A program made the translations under genes and the position numbers. From assembly GCA_963738425.1 (NCBI GenBank), contig CAVTWT010000022.1, positions 1-64,000 on the forward strand: a stretch of 64,000 nucleotides of DNA. The letters run 5' to 3'. A model generated the notes under the pieces. It did no database searches, had not been told where the DNA came from, and saw only the letters and a program-made list of their open reading frames with translations. Below, one piece after another: positions 34,522 through 44,178 of this stretch; position 1 is the stretch's first letter; each line of letters opens with the position of its first letter. The stretch is from CADEEN01 sp963738425 (GTDB lineage: Bacteria; Pseudomonadota; Gammaproteobacteria; Burkholderiales; Burkholderiaceae_C).

Positions 34522-35817
34522 TCAACGGCTCTCGCGCTCGCGCGAGCGTGCGCCTTCGCGCGTGCGGGGGTCTGCACCGGCGGCTGGTTCAGAGGGCGGC
34601 ACCACGGCAGTGGGCGCCGCCGCGGGCAACGGTGTCCCGGCTTGCTGCAACAACCGGTCCAGCGGCAGATACAGCAGGTTGGAGCCCGTGCGGCTTTCGA
34701 CCATGACCTTGCTGACGTTTGTATAGACCGACTGCATCGTCTCCAGGTAGAGGCGATCGCGAGTCACGGCAGGCGCCTTCTGGTACTCGGCAAGCACCGA
34801 GCGGAAGCGCTGAGCATCACCTTCCGCCTGTGCAGTGACCGTCGCTCGGTGCGCTTCGGCTTCCTGCTTCAACCGCGCGGCGGTGCCCTGCGCCTTCGGG
34901 ATCTCGTTGGCGGCATAGGCCTGCCCTTCGTTCTTCAGGCGGTCGCGGTCAGCGCCGGCCTTGAAAGCATCATCGAACGACGCCTGCACCTGCTCCGGCA
35001 CCTGCACGCTTTGCACGTTGACGTTGTCGACCAGGATGCCGGCATTCAGGCGGTTCAACTGGGCCTGAATGGACTTCACCAGATCGGTGGCCAGCGCGGT
35101 GCGCTGCTCGTACAGCACAGCGTCGACATTGCTGCGGCCCACGACCTCGCGTACCGCCGTTTCGGCGGCCTGCCGCACCGCGTCGTCGGCGCGGAAGTTC
35201 TCGAACAGATAGGCCCGCGCATTGGCACGCCGGTACTGCACAGTGAAGCGGATGTCGATGATGTTCTCGTCCTGCGTCAGCATCGACGAGTCACGCAGGC
35301 CGGTGGCCTGGACCACCGAATTGCGGCCGACCTCGACCGACTGCAGCTGCGTCACCGACACCGTTTCGTGCGCCTGGAACGGGTACGGCCAGCGGAACTG
35401 GATGCCCGCTTCCCGCGTGTTGGTGAAACGGCCGAAGGTGGTAACGACCGCCTGCTGCCCTTCCTGCACGATGAAGACGCCGCTGCCGAGCCAGACCAGC
35501 AGCGCGATGCCGGCGATCAGGCTCATGCCGATGCCGGCGCTTTTCATGTCGGGCTGGAAGTTGTTGCCGCCACCGCCACCATTGCCGCCATCACGCGGCG
35601 GACGCTGGTTGCCACCGCCGCCCTTGCCGCCGAACAGGCCGGAGAGCTTGCGGTTGAAGTCGCGCCACAGCTCGTCCAGGTCGGGCGGGCCGTCGCCCTT
35701 GTTGAACAGGGGCAAGGCAGCGGCCATCAGGGCACGCGCGGCGCGGCCCACGGCAGTCAGGCGTTGGGCCAGCGGCGCGAGGGCGTCTGCTGCGGCGGTG
35801 TCGTATCGCGGGGTCAT
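34522..35817 (-). CDS. hflK: SPFH-domain protease modulator HflK
   Basis: Partner of HflC in the FtsH-regulating cage. The 431-residue protein has a Gly/Pro-rich cytoplasmic N-terminal part, with the conserved GPPDLDELWRDFNRKL at 43-58, a membrane segment at about 95-117 and the SPFH domain. The first 35 residues are longer than in typical HflK; an alternative ATG (residue 31) would give the common length. The ATG overlaps the hflX stop (ATGA). The C-terminal tail is Pro/Ala/Arg-rich. Confidence 0.93.
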   Translation of the reverse strand: MTPRYDTAAADALAPLAQRLTAVGRAARALMAAALPLFNKGDGPPDLDELWRDFNRKLSGLFGGKGGGGNQRPPRDGGNGGGGGNNFQPDMKSAGIGMSLIAGIALLVWLGSGVFIVQEGQQAVVTTFGRFTNTREAGIQFRWPYPFQAHETVSVTQLQSVEVGRNSVVQATGLRDSSMLTQDENIIDIRFTVQYRRANARAYLFENFRADDAVRQAAETAVREVVGRSNVDAVLYEQRTALATDLVKSIQAQLNRLNAGILVDNVNVQSVQVPEQVQASFDDAFKAGADRDRLKNEGQAYAANEIPKAQGTAARLKQEAEAHRATVTAQAEGDAQRFRSVLAEYQKAPAVTRDRLYLETMQSVYTNVSKVMVESRTGSNLLYLPLDRLLQQAGTPLPAAAPTAVVPPSEPAAGADPRTREGARSRERESR

Positions 35818-37109
35818 GCGGCTCCGTGCACGGGGTCGTGAGATGGCAAAGTCGAAAGTGTAGGCAATGCGGCGCCATTCAAGCGCGGGGCCAGGCGATC
35901 GGCAACAAGCTGCCGCAGGACATCGAGGCCACGGCCGTCTTTGGCGCTGACGAAGACGCGTGGCGTGACCACGCCGGGCGCGCGCTCGATGGCGTCGGCC
36001 AGCACGCGCGGCTGGGCGGCGGGCTCGATCAGATCGAGCTTGTTGAAGACCAGGATCTGCGGAATGCGCTCGGCGCCGATCTCTTCGAGCACCCGCTCGA
36101 CCTCGGCCATCTGCTCGCCGGCCTGCGGGCTGGCCGCATCGACGACGTGCAGCAGCACATCGGCATCAGTGGCTTCGTACAAGGTGGCGCGAAAGGCGTC
36201 GACGAGCTTGTGCGGCAGGTCGCGGATGAAGCCGACCGTGTCGGACAAGACCACACTGCGCCCGGCTTCGGCCAGCCACATCTGGCGCGTCGTCGTGTCG
36301 AGCGTGGCGAAGAGCTGGTCGGCGGCCAGCGTGCGTGACTTGGTCAGCGCGTTGAACAACGACGACTTGCCCGCATTGGTGTAGCCGACCAGCGAGACGC
36401 GCAGCGCACCGCTTTTCTCGCGCGCGCGGCGCTGCGTCTGGTGCTGCTTCTTTACCTTCTCCAGGCGCGACTTCACCGTCTTGATGCGCTCGCCGATCAT
36501 GCGGCGGTCCAATTCGATCTGCGCCTCGCCCGGGCCGCCACGCAGGCCGATGCCGCCGGTTTGCCGCTCCAGGTGCGTCCAGCGCCGCACCAGGCGGGTG
36601 GCCTGGTATTGCAGCCGCGCCAGCTCGACCTGCAACTTGCCTTCGTGGCTCTGCGCGCGCGCTGCGAAGATATCGAGGATCAGCGCCGTGCGGTCGGCCA
36701 CCGGCACGCCGAGGTGTTGTTCAAGGTTGCGCTGCTGCGCCGGCGACAAGGCCTGGTCAAAGATGACGCCGCGAGCCTGATGCGTCTGCACGGCGGCCTT
36801 GATCTCGTCGGCCTTGCCGGAGCCGACGAACAGCGCCGCGTCTGGCGCCTTGCGCTTGGCGGTGATGCGCACCACCGGGTCGTCACCGGCCGATTGCGCC
36901 AGCAACGCCAGCTCATCGAGCGTCGGGTCGAACGACGAGCCCGGGCCGAAGTCCACCCCGACCAGTACGGCAGGCGTGGGCACGGCGCGCTCGGCGTCGA
37001 AACGGTGGTGTTGCTCGGAACTCAAGAGGTGCGGTTCGACCGGCCTTGGGCCTGCACTGTGCAGGCCCGCGCGCTCAGTTGTTGTTGCCGCCGCCGGCGG
37101 CCGGAGCAT
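35814..37109 (-). CDS. hflX: GTPase HflX
   Basis: A ribosome-binding GTPase that helps rescue or split stalled 50S/70S ribosomes under stress. It contains the conserved HflX N-terminal domain (VGSGKADEIKAAV, DRTALILDIFAARAQSHEGKLQ), the LERQTGGIGLRGGPGEAQ loop, and the G domain with GYTNAGKSSLFNALT. The start is uncertain. The ATG at 37109 lies inside the end of hfq; homology suits a start near a TTG at 37025, after the hfq stop. Confidence 0.9.
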   Translation of the reverse strand: MLRPPAAATTTERAGLHSAGPRPVEPHLLSSEQHHRFDAERAVPTPAVLVGVDFGPGSSFDPTLDELALLAQSAGDDPVVRITAKRKAPDAALFVGSGKADEIKAAVQTHQARGVIFDQALSPAQQRNLEQHLGVPVADRTALILDIFAARAQSHEGKLQVELARLQYQATRLVRRWTHLERQTGGIGLRGGPGEAQIELDRRMIGERIKTVKSRLEKVKKQHQTQRRAREKSGALRVSLVGYTNAGKSSLFNALTKSRTLAADQLFATLDTTTRQMWLAEAGRSVVLSDTVGFIRDLPHKLVDAFRATLYEATDADVLLHVVDAASPQAGEQMAEVERVLEEIGAERIPQILVFNKLDLIEPAAQPRVLADAIERAPGVVTPRVFVSAKDGRGLDVLRQLVADRLAPRLNGAALPTLSTLPSHDPVHGAA

Positions 37110-37341
37110 CGCCCGGCTCGTTGGCGTGGAAGTTGACCGCACGGCCCGGTACGACCGTGGAGATGGCATGTTTGTAGACCATCTGCGTCACGGTGTTGCG
37201 CAGCAAGACGACGTACTGATCGAAGGATTCGATCTGGCCCTGCAGCTTGATGCCGTTGACCAGGTAGATCGAAACCGGCACATGCTCCTTGCGCAGCAGG
37301 TTCAGGAAGGGGTCTTGTAGGAGTTGCCCTTTGTTGCTCAC
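37075..37341 (-). CDS. hfq: RNA chaperone Hfq
   Basis: A hexameric Sm-like chaperone that pairs small RNAs with mRNAs. The 88-residue protein begins SNKGQLLQDPFLNLLRKEHVPVSIYL, with the Sm2 segment KHAISTVVP, and a Gly/Asn-rich tail. The start codon is GTG at 37341. It follows der after a 66-base gap and precedes hflX, the usual proteobacterial order. Confidence 0.96.
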   Translation of the reverse strand: MSNKGQLLQDPFLNLLRKEHVPVSIYLVNGIKLQGQIESFDQYVVLLRNTVTQMVYKHAISTVVPGRAVNFHANEPGDAPAAGGGNNN

Positions 37342-37407
37342 GATATTGACTCCGTGTTGGATGACGGTTGGGACGTTATCACAGCGCAGTGGCCGTGGAT
37401 GACTCCC

Positions 37408-38751
37408 TTATGAACCCTTGTCGTCGAAAGGGTTCCGTGAGCTCTTCATCTCGACGCGCAAGGGCGTGCCGACGAGCTTGAAATGGTCACGGATGCGCCC
37501 TTCGAGGAAGCGTTTGTAGCTGTCGGTGACATGCTCCAGCGAGTTGCCATGCACGACCACGATCGGCGGATTCTGCCCACCCTGGTGCGCGTAACGCAAC
37601 TTGGGGCGGAAATGGCCGGCGCGCTGGGGCTGCTGGTGTTGCACCGCGTCCTGAACCAGCCGGGTCAGCACCGGCGTGCTCATCTTCACCAAGGCTGAGG
37701 CATGCGCCGCGCTGATGGCCTTCCACAGCGGTGCCAGGCCCTGGCGCTTGATTGCAGAAATCGGCAGCACTTCGGCATAGCGCAGGAACGGCAGGCGCTG
37801 CGCGATCTGGCGTTCCACGGTCTGCCGCTGGTAGCTGTCGATCGCGTCCCACTTGTTCACCGCCACGACCACCGCACGGCCGGCATCGACGATGTAGCCG
37901 GCGATGTGCGCATCCTGGTCGGCCACGCCTTGCGTGGCGTCGAGCAGCAGCACGACGACGTTGGCGTCCGAGATGGCCTGCAAGGTCTTCACCACCGAGA
38001 ACTTCTCGATGGCTTCGAAGACCTTGCCCTTGCGGCGCAGGCCGGCGGTATCGATCAGGTCGAAGCGCTGGCCGTTGCGCTCGAAGGGCACGTGGATCGC
38101 GTCGCGTGTCGTGCCCGGCAGGTCGAACGCGACGAGGCGCTCTTCGCCGAGCCAGGTGTTGATCAGCGTGCTCTTGCCGACATTGGGCCGGCCGGCCACG
38201 GCCAGGCGGATCGGCTTGTCAGGCCCGTCGCCGAAGATCTCTTCTTCGGGCTCGGCGACGTCGAGGCTGTCGAGCACCACTTCCATCAGGCTGCGGATGC
38301 CCTGCCCGTGCGCAGCCGAGATTGCGATCGGCTCGCCGATGCCGAGCTCATGAAACTCGGCCAGCAACGGCGACTCGCTCATGCCCTCGGCCTTGTTGAC
38401 GGCGAGGAAGACGCGCTTGTTGGCGCTGCGCAGGTAGCGCGCGATGTCATGGTCCTGGCCCGACACCCCCGAGCGCACGTCGACGACGAAGATCACGGCG
38501 TCCGCTTCGGCCACGGCCTGCTTGGTCTGCTTGGCCATCTCGGCGACGACGCCGCTCGGCTTCTCGGGCTCGAAGCCCCCCGTGTCGATGACGATGAACT
38601 CGCGCGCGCCGAGGTTGCCGTCGCCGTAGTGGCGGTCGCGCGTCAAGCCGGCGAAGTCAGCAACGATCGCGTCGCGGCTCTTGGTCAGGCGGTTGAACAG
38701 CGTCGATTTGCCGACGTTGGGCCGGCCAACGAGGGCGATGACCGGCTTCAT
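37408..38751 (-). CDS. der: Ribosome biogenesis GTPase Der
   Basis: An essential GTPase with two G domains for 50S assembly. The 447-residue protein has GRPNVGKS at 9-16 and again at 187-194, and a C-terminal KH-like domain (from about 350, FRPKLRYAHQGGQNPP). It follows bamB by six bases, matching the ispG-hisS-yfgM-bamB-der order of E. coli. Confidence 0.97.
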   Translation of the reverse strand: MKPVIALVGRPNVGKSTLFNRLTKSRDAIVADFAGLTRDRHYGDGNLGAREFIVIDTGGFEPEKPSGVVAEMAKQTKQAVAEADAVIFVVDVRSGVSGQDHDIARYLRSANKRVFLAVNKAEGMSESPLLAEFHELGIGEPIAISAAHGQGIRSLMEVVLDSLDVAEPEEEIFGDGPDKPIRLAVAGRPNVGKSTLINTWLGEERLVAFDLPGTTRDAIHVPFERNGQRFDLIDTAGLRRKGKVFEAIEKFSVVKTLQAISDANVVVLLLDATQGVADQDAHIAGYIVDAGRAVVVAVNKWDAIDSYQRQTVERQIAQRLPFLRYAEVLPISAIKRQGLAPLWKAISAAHASALVKMSTPVLTRLVQDAVQHQQPQRAGHFRPKLRYAHQGGQNPPIVVVHGNSLEHVTDSYKRFLEGRIRDHFKLVGTPLRVEMKSSRNPFDDKGS

Positions 38752-38757
38752 CGAGGA

Positions 38758-39873
38758 CTATTCCGGCCTGAAGGCGAAAAGACCGCCTTTTTTGGTCGTC
38801 ACGAGCACGGTGGTGCCCAGCACGACCGGCGCGCCGATGACCTGCGAGCCATCGGTCGGCAGGCGCAGCAGCGTCTTGCCATTGCTGCGGTCGAGGAAAT
38901 GCACCTGGCCTTCGAAGTCACCGACGATCACGGTGCGTCCGACCACCAGGAGCCCCGAGAGATCGCGGTGCAGCAGCTGTTCCGCCGTCCAGGCAAGATC
39001 GCCGTTGGCGGCGCGCCAGGCGGTGATGCGGCCGCTGCCGTCGGCGCTGGCCACGAGTTCGGCATCGGCGCCGATGGCCTGTGCGCCGCCGATGTTCTTC
39101 GTCCACAGCAAAGTGCCGCTCTGTGCGTTCGCGCAACCCACTGCCGACTGGAAGGCGCGGGCGCAGACCACGTCACCGGCACGGGCCACCGGTCCGACGA
39201 GATCGGCCACGCGCTCGACCTCGTTGGTACCGCGCGGGTTGGCCAGTGCCACTTCCCAGCGCACGGTGCCCTTCAGCGGATCGATGCCCGCCAATCGTTG
39301 GCCCTGACCGACCAGCAGCGTGTCCTTGAAGGCGCTGACGACGCCGGGCTGCGACAGCGTCAGCGGCTCACCGGCGCGCCGCAAGTCCCACAGGTAGCGG
39401 CCGTCCTGAACGTCATAGGCCCGCACCGCGCGGTCCACACCCATCACGAACACACGCTCACCGGCCACCAGCGGCGCGGTGGCAACGAGCGAGCCGAGGC
39501 GCGTGCGCCACTTCACGGCGCCTTTGTCGAGCACCACCAGTTCGTTGTCGCGCGTGACCACGGCAGCGTAGCGGCCGTCGCTGCCGACACCGGCCGACAG
39601 GCGCGCACCGGCGTTGCCGCGCCACAGCTCCTTGCCGTTGTCCTTGGCCAAGGCGACGATGGTGCCGTCCCCTCCAGCAACGATGAAGGCGTCGTCCTTG
39701 ACCGAGGGCATCAGCACGAACGGCGTGGCATCGACTCGCGCATCCCACACGGAACGGCCGGCAATCGCTGGCGTGATCGACTCCAGCGGCGTTGGCTTGG
39801 GCTTGTCGCTCGAGCAACCGGCCAGCGCGGCGCACAGACCGAGCGACCAGGCGGCCATGCGCAGCCGACTCAC
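38758..39873 (-). CDS. bamB: Outer membrane assembly lipoprotein BamB
   Basis: A beta-propeller lipoprotein scaffold of the BAM complex. The 371-residue precursor has the lipobox ALAGC with Cys20, then PQQ-like repeats. Each repeat shows a tryptophan-docking pattern such as LWRGNAGARLSAG. The start is GTG at 39873, overlapping the yfgM stop; an ATG five codons later is the alternative. Confidence 0.93.
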   Translation of the reverse strand: MSRLRMAAWSLGLCAALAGCSSDKPKPTPLESITPAIAGRSVWDARVDATPFVLMPSVKDDAFIVAGGDGTIVALAKDNGKELWRGNAGARLSAGVGSDGRYAAVVTRDNELVVLDKGAVKWRTRLGSLVATAPLVAGERVFVMGVDRAVRAYDVQDGRYLWDLRRAGEPLTLSQPGVVSAFKDTLLVGQGQRLAGIDPLKGTVRWEVALANPRGTNEVERVADLVGPVARAGDVVCARAFQSAVGCANAQSGTLLWTKNIGGAQAIGADAELVASADGSGRITAWRAANGDLAWTAEQLLHRDLSGLLVVGRTVIVGDFEGQVHFLDRSNGKTLLRLPTDGSQVIGAPVVLGTTVLVTTKKGGLFAFRPE

Positions 39874-40571
39874 TTGGCCGCCCCGCTGGACGTGACGGCC
39901 GTGATGGCCGCGGTCTCGGGCGCCGGCGCCGCGCCGAGCGACGTCAGCTTGGCTTCGACGAGGGTGCGGTACTCGGTCTTGGCATCCATCGCCTTGTACG
40001 CCGCTTGGTAGGCCGTCACTGCTTCAGCGCGCTTGCCTTGCGCAGCAAGGATGTCACCACGGCGGTCTGCGATCAGCGCATCGAACTCACGCGGCTTGCC
40101 TTGCTGTGCGGCATCGAGCTGCTTCAAGGCTTCGTCGAACTTCTTCTGGTCGAGCAACAGGCCGGCGGCGCGCAGACGCGCGATGCTGCGCAGCTCGTCT
40201 TCGCCGGCGTTCTCGGCCACCCAACCCAGCGTGGCCAGCGCGGCGTCGGCCTGGCCCTTGTCGGCCTGCACCTTGGCTGCCAGCAGCGCACCTTGCTGCG
40301 TTTGCAGCGTGCGTGGGAAGCGCTCTTTCAGGTCACCGAAGGCGCGCGCTGTTTTGTCCACGTCGCCGCTGGCCGCCATGCGGTCGAGTTCGTCGTACAG
40401 CGCCCCGGCCTTCACGCCCTGCTCGCGCTGCCACCACTGCCAGACGTTCCAGCCGGCAAAGCCGGCGAGCGCCAAAGTCACGGTCCAGGTGATCAGGTTG
40501 CCGTACTGATTCCAGAACGATTTGATTTGATCGAGTTGTTCCTGCTCTTGCAGGTCGAGAGGGGATGCCAT
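39870..40571 (-). CDS. YfgM-family tetratricopeptide membrane protein
   Basis: A 233-residue protein of the YfgM/AncY type, thought to link the Sec translocon and periplasmic chaperones in E. coli. A short cytoplasmic N terminus (LDLQEQEQLDQIKSFW) precedes one transmembrane helix (about 22-44) and TPR-like repeats. The tail is Ala/Thr-rich. It lies between hisS and bamB, as in E. coli. Confidence 0.88.
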   Translation of the reverse strand: MASPLDLQEQEQLDQIKSFWNQYGNLITWTVTLALAGFAGWNVWQWWQREQGVKAGALYDELDRMAASGDVDKTARAFGDLKERFPRTLQTQQGALLAAKVQADKGQADAALATLGWVAENAGEDELRSIARLRAAGLLLDQKKFDEALKQLDAAQQGKPREFDALIADRRGDILAAQGKRAEAVTAYQAAYKAMDAKTEYRTLVEAKLTSLGAAPAPETAAITAVTSSGAAK

Positions 40572-40598
40572 GAGGTGCTTGCGAATGCGAAGGTCGAA

Positions 40599-41885
40599 TT
40601 ATGCGATGCGCAACTCGCGCGCCCAAGAGGCGGCCTCAGCGAGCGCACGCGTGAACTGCGCGGCGCCCTCGCCCGCGCGCAATGGCTTGATCGCCACCTG
40701 CCCCGCTGCCAGCTCGTCGGCACCGAAGATCAACGCGAACGCTGCACCACTGGCATCGGCGCGCTTGAACTGCGATTTCATCGAGCCACCGCCGGCATGC
40801 ATCAGCACAGCGACGCCAGCCGCGCGCAGTGCGTCGAGCACGGGCATGGCGATCGGCAAGGCCTGCGCGTCGGGGATCAGCGCGTAGGCGTCTGGCGCAG
40901 TTGCAGTAGGCGCGATCCCGGCCGCTTCGAGCATCAGCATCAGCCGCTCCATGCCGAGACCGAAGCCGATGCCCGGTGCCGGCTTGCCGCCCAGTGTCTC
41001 GATCAGCTGGTCGTAGCGGCCGCCGCCGCAGACCGTGGCCTGCGCGCCGAGCAGCGGGCTTGTCCATTCGAAGACGGTCAGGTTGTAGTAGTCCATGCCG
41101 CGCACCAGGCGCGGGTTGACCGTGTAGGCCAAGCCCGCAGCATCGAGCACGGCGCGGACGGCGCTGAAGTGCGCGAGCGATTCGGCACCGAGAAAGTCCA
41201 TCAGCCTGGGCGCCGCGGTCACCACCGGGGCCATCGCCGGGTTCTTCGTGTCGAGGATGCGCAGCGGGTTGCTGTGCAGGCGGCGCCGGCCGTCGTCGTC
41301 GAGCTTGTCGGCATGGGCTTCGAAGTGCCCGATCAAGGCTGCACGGTGCGCCTTGCGCTCGTCGGATTGACCCAGGCTGTTGAGCTCGAGCACGACGTGC
41401 TGTCCTTCGATCAGGCCCAGCTCGCGCCAGAACGCGCGCAGCATCAGGATAATCTCGGCATCGACATCCGGTCCGGCGTGGCCGAGGGCTTCGACGTCGA
41501 GTTGGTGAAACTGCCGCGTGCGGCCCTTCTGCGGACGCTCGTGACGAAACATCGGCCCCATCTGCCAGATGCGCAGCGGCCCGTTGTAAAGCGCGTTGTG
41601 CTCGACCATCGCACGCACGATGCCGGCGGTGGCCTCCGGCCGCAGCGTCAGTCGGTCGCCGTTCATCGCGTCTTGCCAGGAGAACATCTCCTTCTCGACG
41701 ATGTCGGTCACTTCGCCCAGGCCGCGCACGAACAGCGCCGTCGGCTCGACGATCGGCGTGCGCAGGTTGCGGTAGCCCCAGCGCGCGAGCAGGCTGCGCG
41801 CTTTGTCTTCGACCCACTCCCACTTCGCCGCCTCGTCGGGCAGCAGGTCGTTCATGCCTTTGACGGCGGTGATCTTCTCAACCAT
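40599..41885 (-). CDS. hisS: Histidyl-tRNA synthetase
   Basis: Charges tRNA-His. The 428-residue class II synthetase has the N-terminal AVKGMNDLLPDEA, motif 2 (RHERPQKGRTRQFHQLDVE), the histidine-binding GGGRYDQLIETLGG, and motif 3 near GIGFGLGMERL. The C-terminal anticodon-binding domain is present. It follows ispG by 31 bases. Confidence 0.97.
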   Translation of the reverse strand: MVEKITAVKGMNDLLPDEAAKWEWVEDKARSLLARWGYRNLRTPIVEPTALFVRGLGEVTDIVEKEMFSWQDAMNGDRLTLRPEATAGIVRAMVEHNALYNGPLRIWQMGPMFRHERPQKGRTRQFHQLDVEALGHAGPDVDAEIILMLRAFWRELGLIEGQHVVLELNSLGQSDERKAHRAALIGHFEAHADKLDDDGRRRLHSNPLRILDTKNPAMAPVVTAAPRLMDFLGAESLAHFSAVRAVLDAAGLAYTVNPRLVRGMDYYNLTVFEWTSPLLGAQATVCGGGRYDQLIETLGGKPAPGIGFGLGMERLMLMLEAAGIAPTATAPDAYALIPDAQALPIAMPVLDALRAAGVAVLMHAGGGSMKSQFKRADASGAAFALIFGADELAAGQVAIKPLRAGEGAAQFTRALAEAASWARELRIA

Positions 41886-41916
41886 GTGTGTTTGCCGCGC
41901 GCCTGCTGGCGCGGAT

Positions 41917-43197
41917 TCAATGCGAAGCGGCGACGGCCTGGCCGAAGCGCTTCTCGATGTAGTTCTCGACGATCTGGTGGAACTCTTGCGCGATGCCTTC
42001 GCCGCGCAGCGTCATCGCCTTCTGTCCGTCGATGAACACCGGGGCGGCAGGCGCCTCGCCAGTGCCCGGCAGGCTGATGCCGATGTCGGCATGTTTGCTC
42101 TCACCCGGGCCGTTGACGATGCAGCCCATCACCGCGACCTTCATGTTCTCGACACCGGGGTACTTGGCTTTCCACACCGGCATCTGCGCGCGCAGGAAGT
42201 CGTCGATCTGCTTGGCCAGTTCCTGGAACGTCGTGCTCGTCGTGCGGCCGCAGCCCGGACAGGCGGTCACGCTCGGATTGAACGAGCGCAGGCCTAGCGA
42301 CTGCAGCACTTCGAGCGCCACCGCCACTTCCTGTGTGCGCGCTTCACCGGGTTGCGGCGTCAGGCTGACGCGGATGGTGTCGCCGATGCCTTCCTGCAGC
42401 AGCACGCCGAGTGCCGTCGCCGAGGCCACCGTGCCCTTGGTGCCCATGCCGGCTTCGGTGAGCCCCAGATGAAGCGCGTAGTCGCAGCGCGCGGCCAGCG
42501 CGCGATATACCGAGATCAGGTCCTGCACGCCGCTGACCTTGCAGCTGATGATGAGCTGGTCCGGATTCATGCCGAGCTCGCGCGCGTACGTGGCCGAGTC
42601 GAGCGCCGAGGTGACGAGCGCCTGCACCATCACCTGTTTCGCGTCCCAGGGCTCGGCGCGTTTCGCGTTCTCGTCCATCAGATCGACCAGCAGTTCCTGA
42701 TCGAGGCTGCCCCAGTTGACGCCGATGCGCACGCACTTGTCGTGCTTGACCGCAGCCTCGATCATCATCGCGAACTGCTTGTCTTTCTTGTCACCCTTGC
42801 CGACGTTGCCTGGGTTGATGCGGTACTTCGACAGTGCCCGCGCCATCGCCGGAAAGTCGGTGAGCAGGCGGTGGCCGTTGTAGTGAAAGTCGCCGATCAG
42901 CGGCACGTCGATGCCCATGCGGTCGAGTTGCTCGCGGATGAACGGCACCTGCTCGGCCGCTTCGGGTGTGTTGACCGTGATGCGCACCAGTTCGCTACCG
43001 GCGATGGCCAGTTCCTTGACCTGGATCGCGGTGCCGATCGCATCGACGGTGTCGGTGTTGGTCATCGACTGCACCCGAACCGGCGCATCGCCGCCGACCG
43101 TGACGACGCGATCGCCCCAGACCACGCGCGCCTGGCGCGAGCGCCGCTGCGCCGGTTGCGCGAGAACGAGCGAGCTGAAGTCGTGCTGCGTGGTCAT
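41917..43197 (-). CDS. ispG: 4-hydroxy-3-methylbut-2-enyl-diphosphate synthase IspG
   Basis: An iron-sulfur enzyme of the MEP isoprenoid pathway. The 426-residue protein has the radical-type barrel, the cluster cysteines in TACPGCGRTTS and the later Cys of VMGCIVNGPGES. The ATG at 43197 (TTQHDFSSLVLAQPAQRR) is immediately preceded by the arm of repeat copy E, with no Shine-Dalgarno site. Dxr of the same pathway is encoded about 23 kb away. Confidence 0.97.
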   Translation of the reverse strand: MTTQHDFSSLVLAQPAQRRSRQARVVWGDRVVTVGGDAPVRVQSMTNTDTVDAIGTAIQVKELAIAGSELVRITVNTPEAAEQVPFIREQLDRMGIDVPLIGDFHYNGHRLLTDFPAMARALSKYRINPGNVGKGDKKDKQFAMMIEAAVKHDKCVRIGVNWGSLDQELLVDLMDENAKRAEPWDAKQVMVQALVTSALDSATYARELGMNPDQLIISCKVSGVQDLISVYRALAARCDYALHLGLTEAGMGTKGTVASATALGVLLQEGIGDTIRVSLTPQPGEARTQEVAVALEVLQSLGLRSFNPSVTACPGCGRTTSTTFQELAKQIDDFLRAQMPVWKAKYPGVENMKVAVMGCIVNGPGESKHADIGISLPGTGEAPAAPVFIDGQKAMTLRGEGIAQEFHQIVENYIEKRFGQAVAASH

Positions 43198-43270
43198 CTC
43201 AGTGCCGCCCGGCCGCTCCGAAGGCACTGAGCGCCCCCTCGGGGGGCAGTGAACGAAGTGAGCGTGGGGG
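43198..43270 (+). repeat. Intergenic hairpin repeat, copy E
   Basis: Lies between the rodZ stop and the ispG ATG. Perfect 9-base arms CTCAGTGCC/GGCACTGAG flank the core GCCCGGCCGCTCCGAA; then CCCCCTCGGGGGG, then GTGAACGAAGTGAGCG plus TGGGGG. The first arm touches the ispG start codon. Confidence 0.88.
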
Positions 43271-43287
43271 TTTCACTTCAGCTCGCC

Positions 43288-44178
43288 TCAGTTCAACTGC
43301 AAGCGGGCCACGTTGCCCTCGGTGTTGGCCTTCAAGTCGACCAGCTGGCCGCGGAACGTGACCTGCGTATTGGTGGCGTTGCCGATCGTCAATCGCAATG
43401 GCACCTCACCGTCGAGGCCCAGCGATTCTCCAGGCGCGACCTTGCGCGACAGCAGCGTCTGGCCACGCGCATCCTGCACTTCGACCCAGGTTTCGCCCAC
43501 CGCTTTCAAGCCCAGCAGCGCGGAGCCCGCAGGCAGCGTGACCGCGGGCGTTGCGGTTGCCGGCGTCTCCACGGCAGCCGGTGCACCCAGGCTCGTCGCG
43601 GTGACGGTGCCGCTGGTCAGCGGCACCGTTGGCAGCACGTCGACGACACCCGACGCGGGTACTGCAGGCGGCAAGGCCGAGACCGGACTCGATGCCGCTG
43701 CGGCCGAAGCGCTGGGAGACACGGGGGCCAAGCCACGCAGTCGATCGAGGTAGCGGCTCGGAGCGAACGCCAGCACCGCGGCGGCGATCAGCACCAGCAA
43801 CGTGCCCCAGACCACGGGCCGGCCGATCCAGCTCCAGTCGGCGGGATCATCGCGCCCTGGACGCTCGCGAAACGGCGCGTTCAGTCCATTGCTGACATGC
43901 TGCAGCTTCGGCGCCGCGCCGGGCACTTGCGGCAGGCGCTCGAGCACCGGCTGCGCGTCGATCTTCAGTGTGCGGCAGATCGTTTGCGCCAGCGCGCGGG
44001 TGAAGGTCAGATCGAGCAGCTCTTCGTAGCGGTCGCTCTCCAACGCTTCCAGCTTGCGCTGCGGCACCTTGATCGAAGCTGCGAGCGCGGCGATGTGCAG
44101 GCCGCGTTTCTCGCGCGCAGCCTTGAGCATCGCACCGGCCGTCGAGGTGGCAGCACCGTTGTCGATCGGTTCAGTCAT
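43288..44178 (-). CDS. rodZ: RodZ cell-shape protein
   Basis: Links MreB filaments to the wall-synthesis machinery. The 296-residue protein has a cytoplasmic helix-turn-helix domain (about 12-70, LKAAREKRGLHIAALA), one membrane helix (about 121-141), an Ala/Pro/Ser/Thr-rich periplasmic linker, and a C-terminal DUF4115 domain. The ATG at 44178 overlaps the pilF stop by eight bases. The rlmN-pilF-rodZ-ispG order matches E. coli. Confidence 0.92.
   Translation of the reverse strand: MTEPIDNGAATSTAGAMLKAAREKRGLHIAALAASIKVPQRKLEALESDRYEELLDLTFTRALAQTICRTLKIDAQPVLERLPQVPGAAPKLQHVSNGLNAPFRERPGRDDPADWSWIGRPVVWGTLLVLIAAAVLAFAPSRYLDRLRGLAPVSPSASAAAASSPVSALPPAVPASGVVDVLPTVPLTSGTVTATSLGAPAAVETPATATPAVTLPAGSALLGLKAVGETWVEVQDARGQTLLSRKVAPGESLGLDGEVPLRLTIGNATNTQVTFRGQLVDLKANTEGNVARLQLN

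Noticed and set aside
37702..40011. A 769-codon open frame on the plus strand opposite der and bamB
   Set aside because: Both minus-strand genes carry clear motifs; the antisense product has none.
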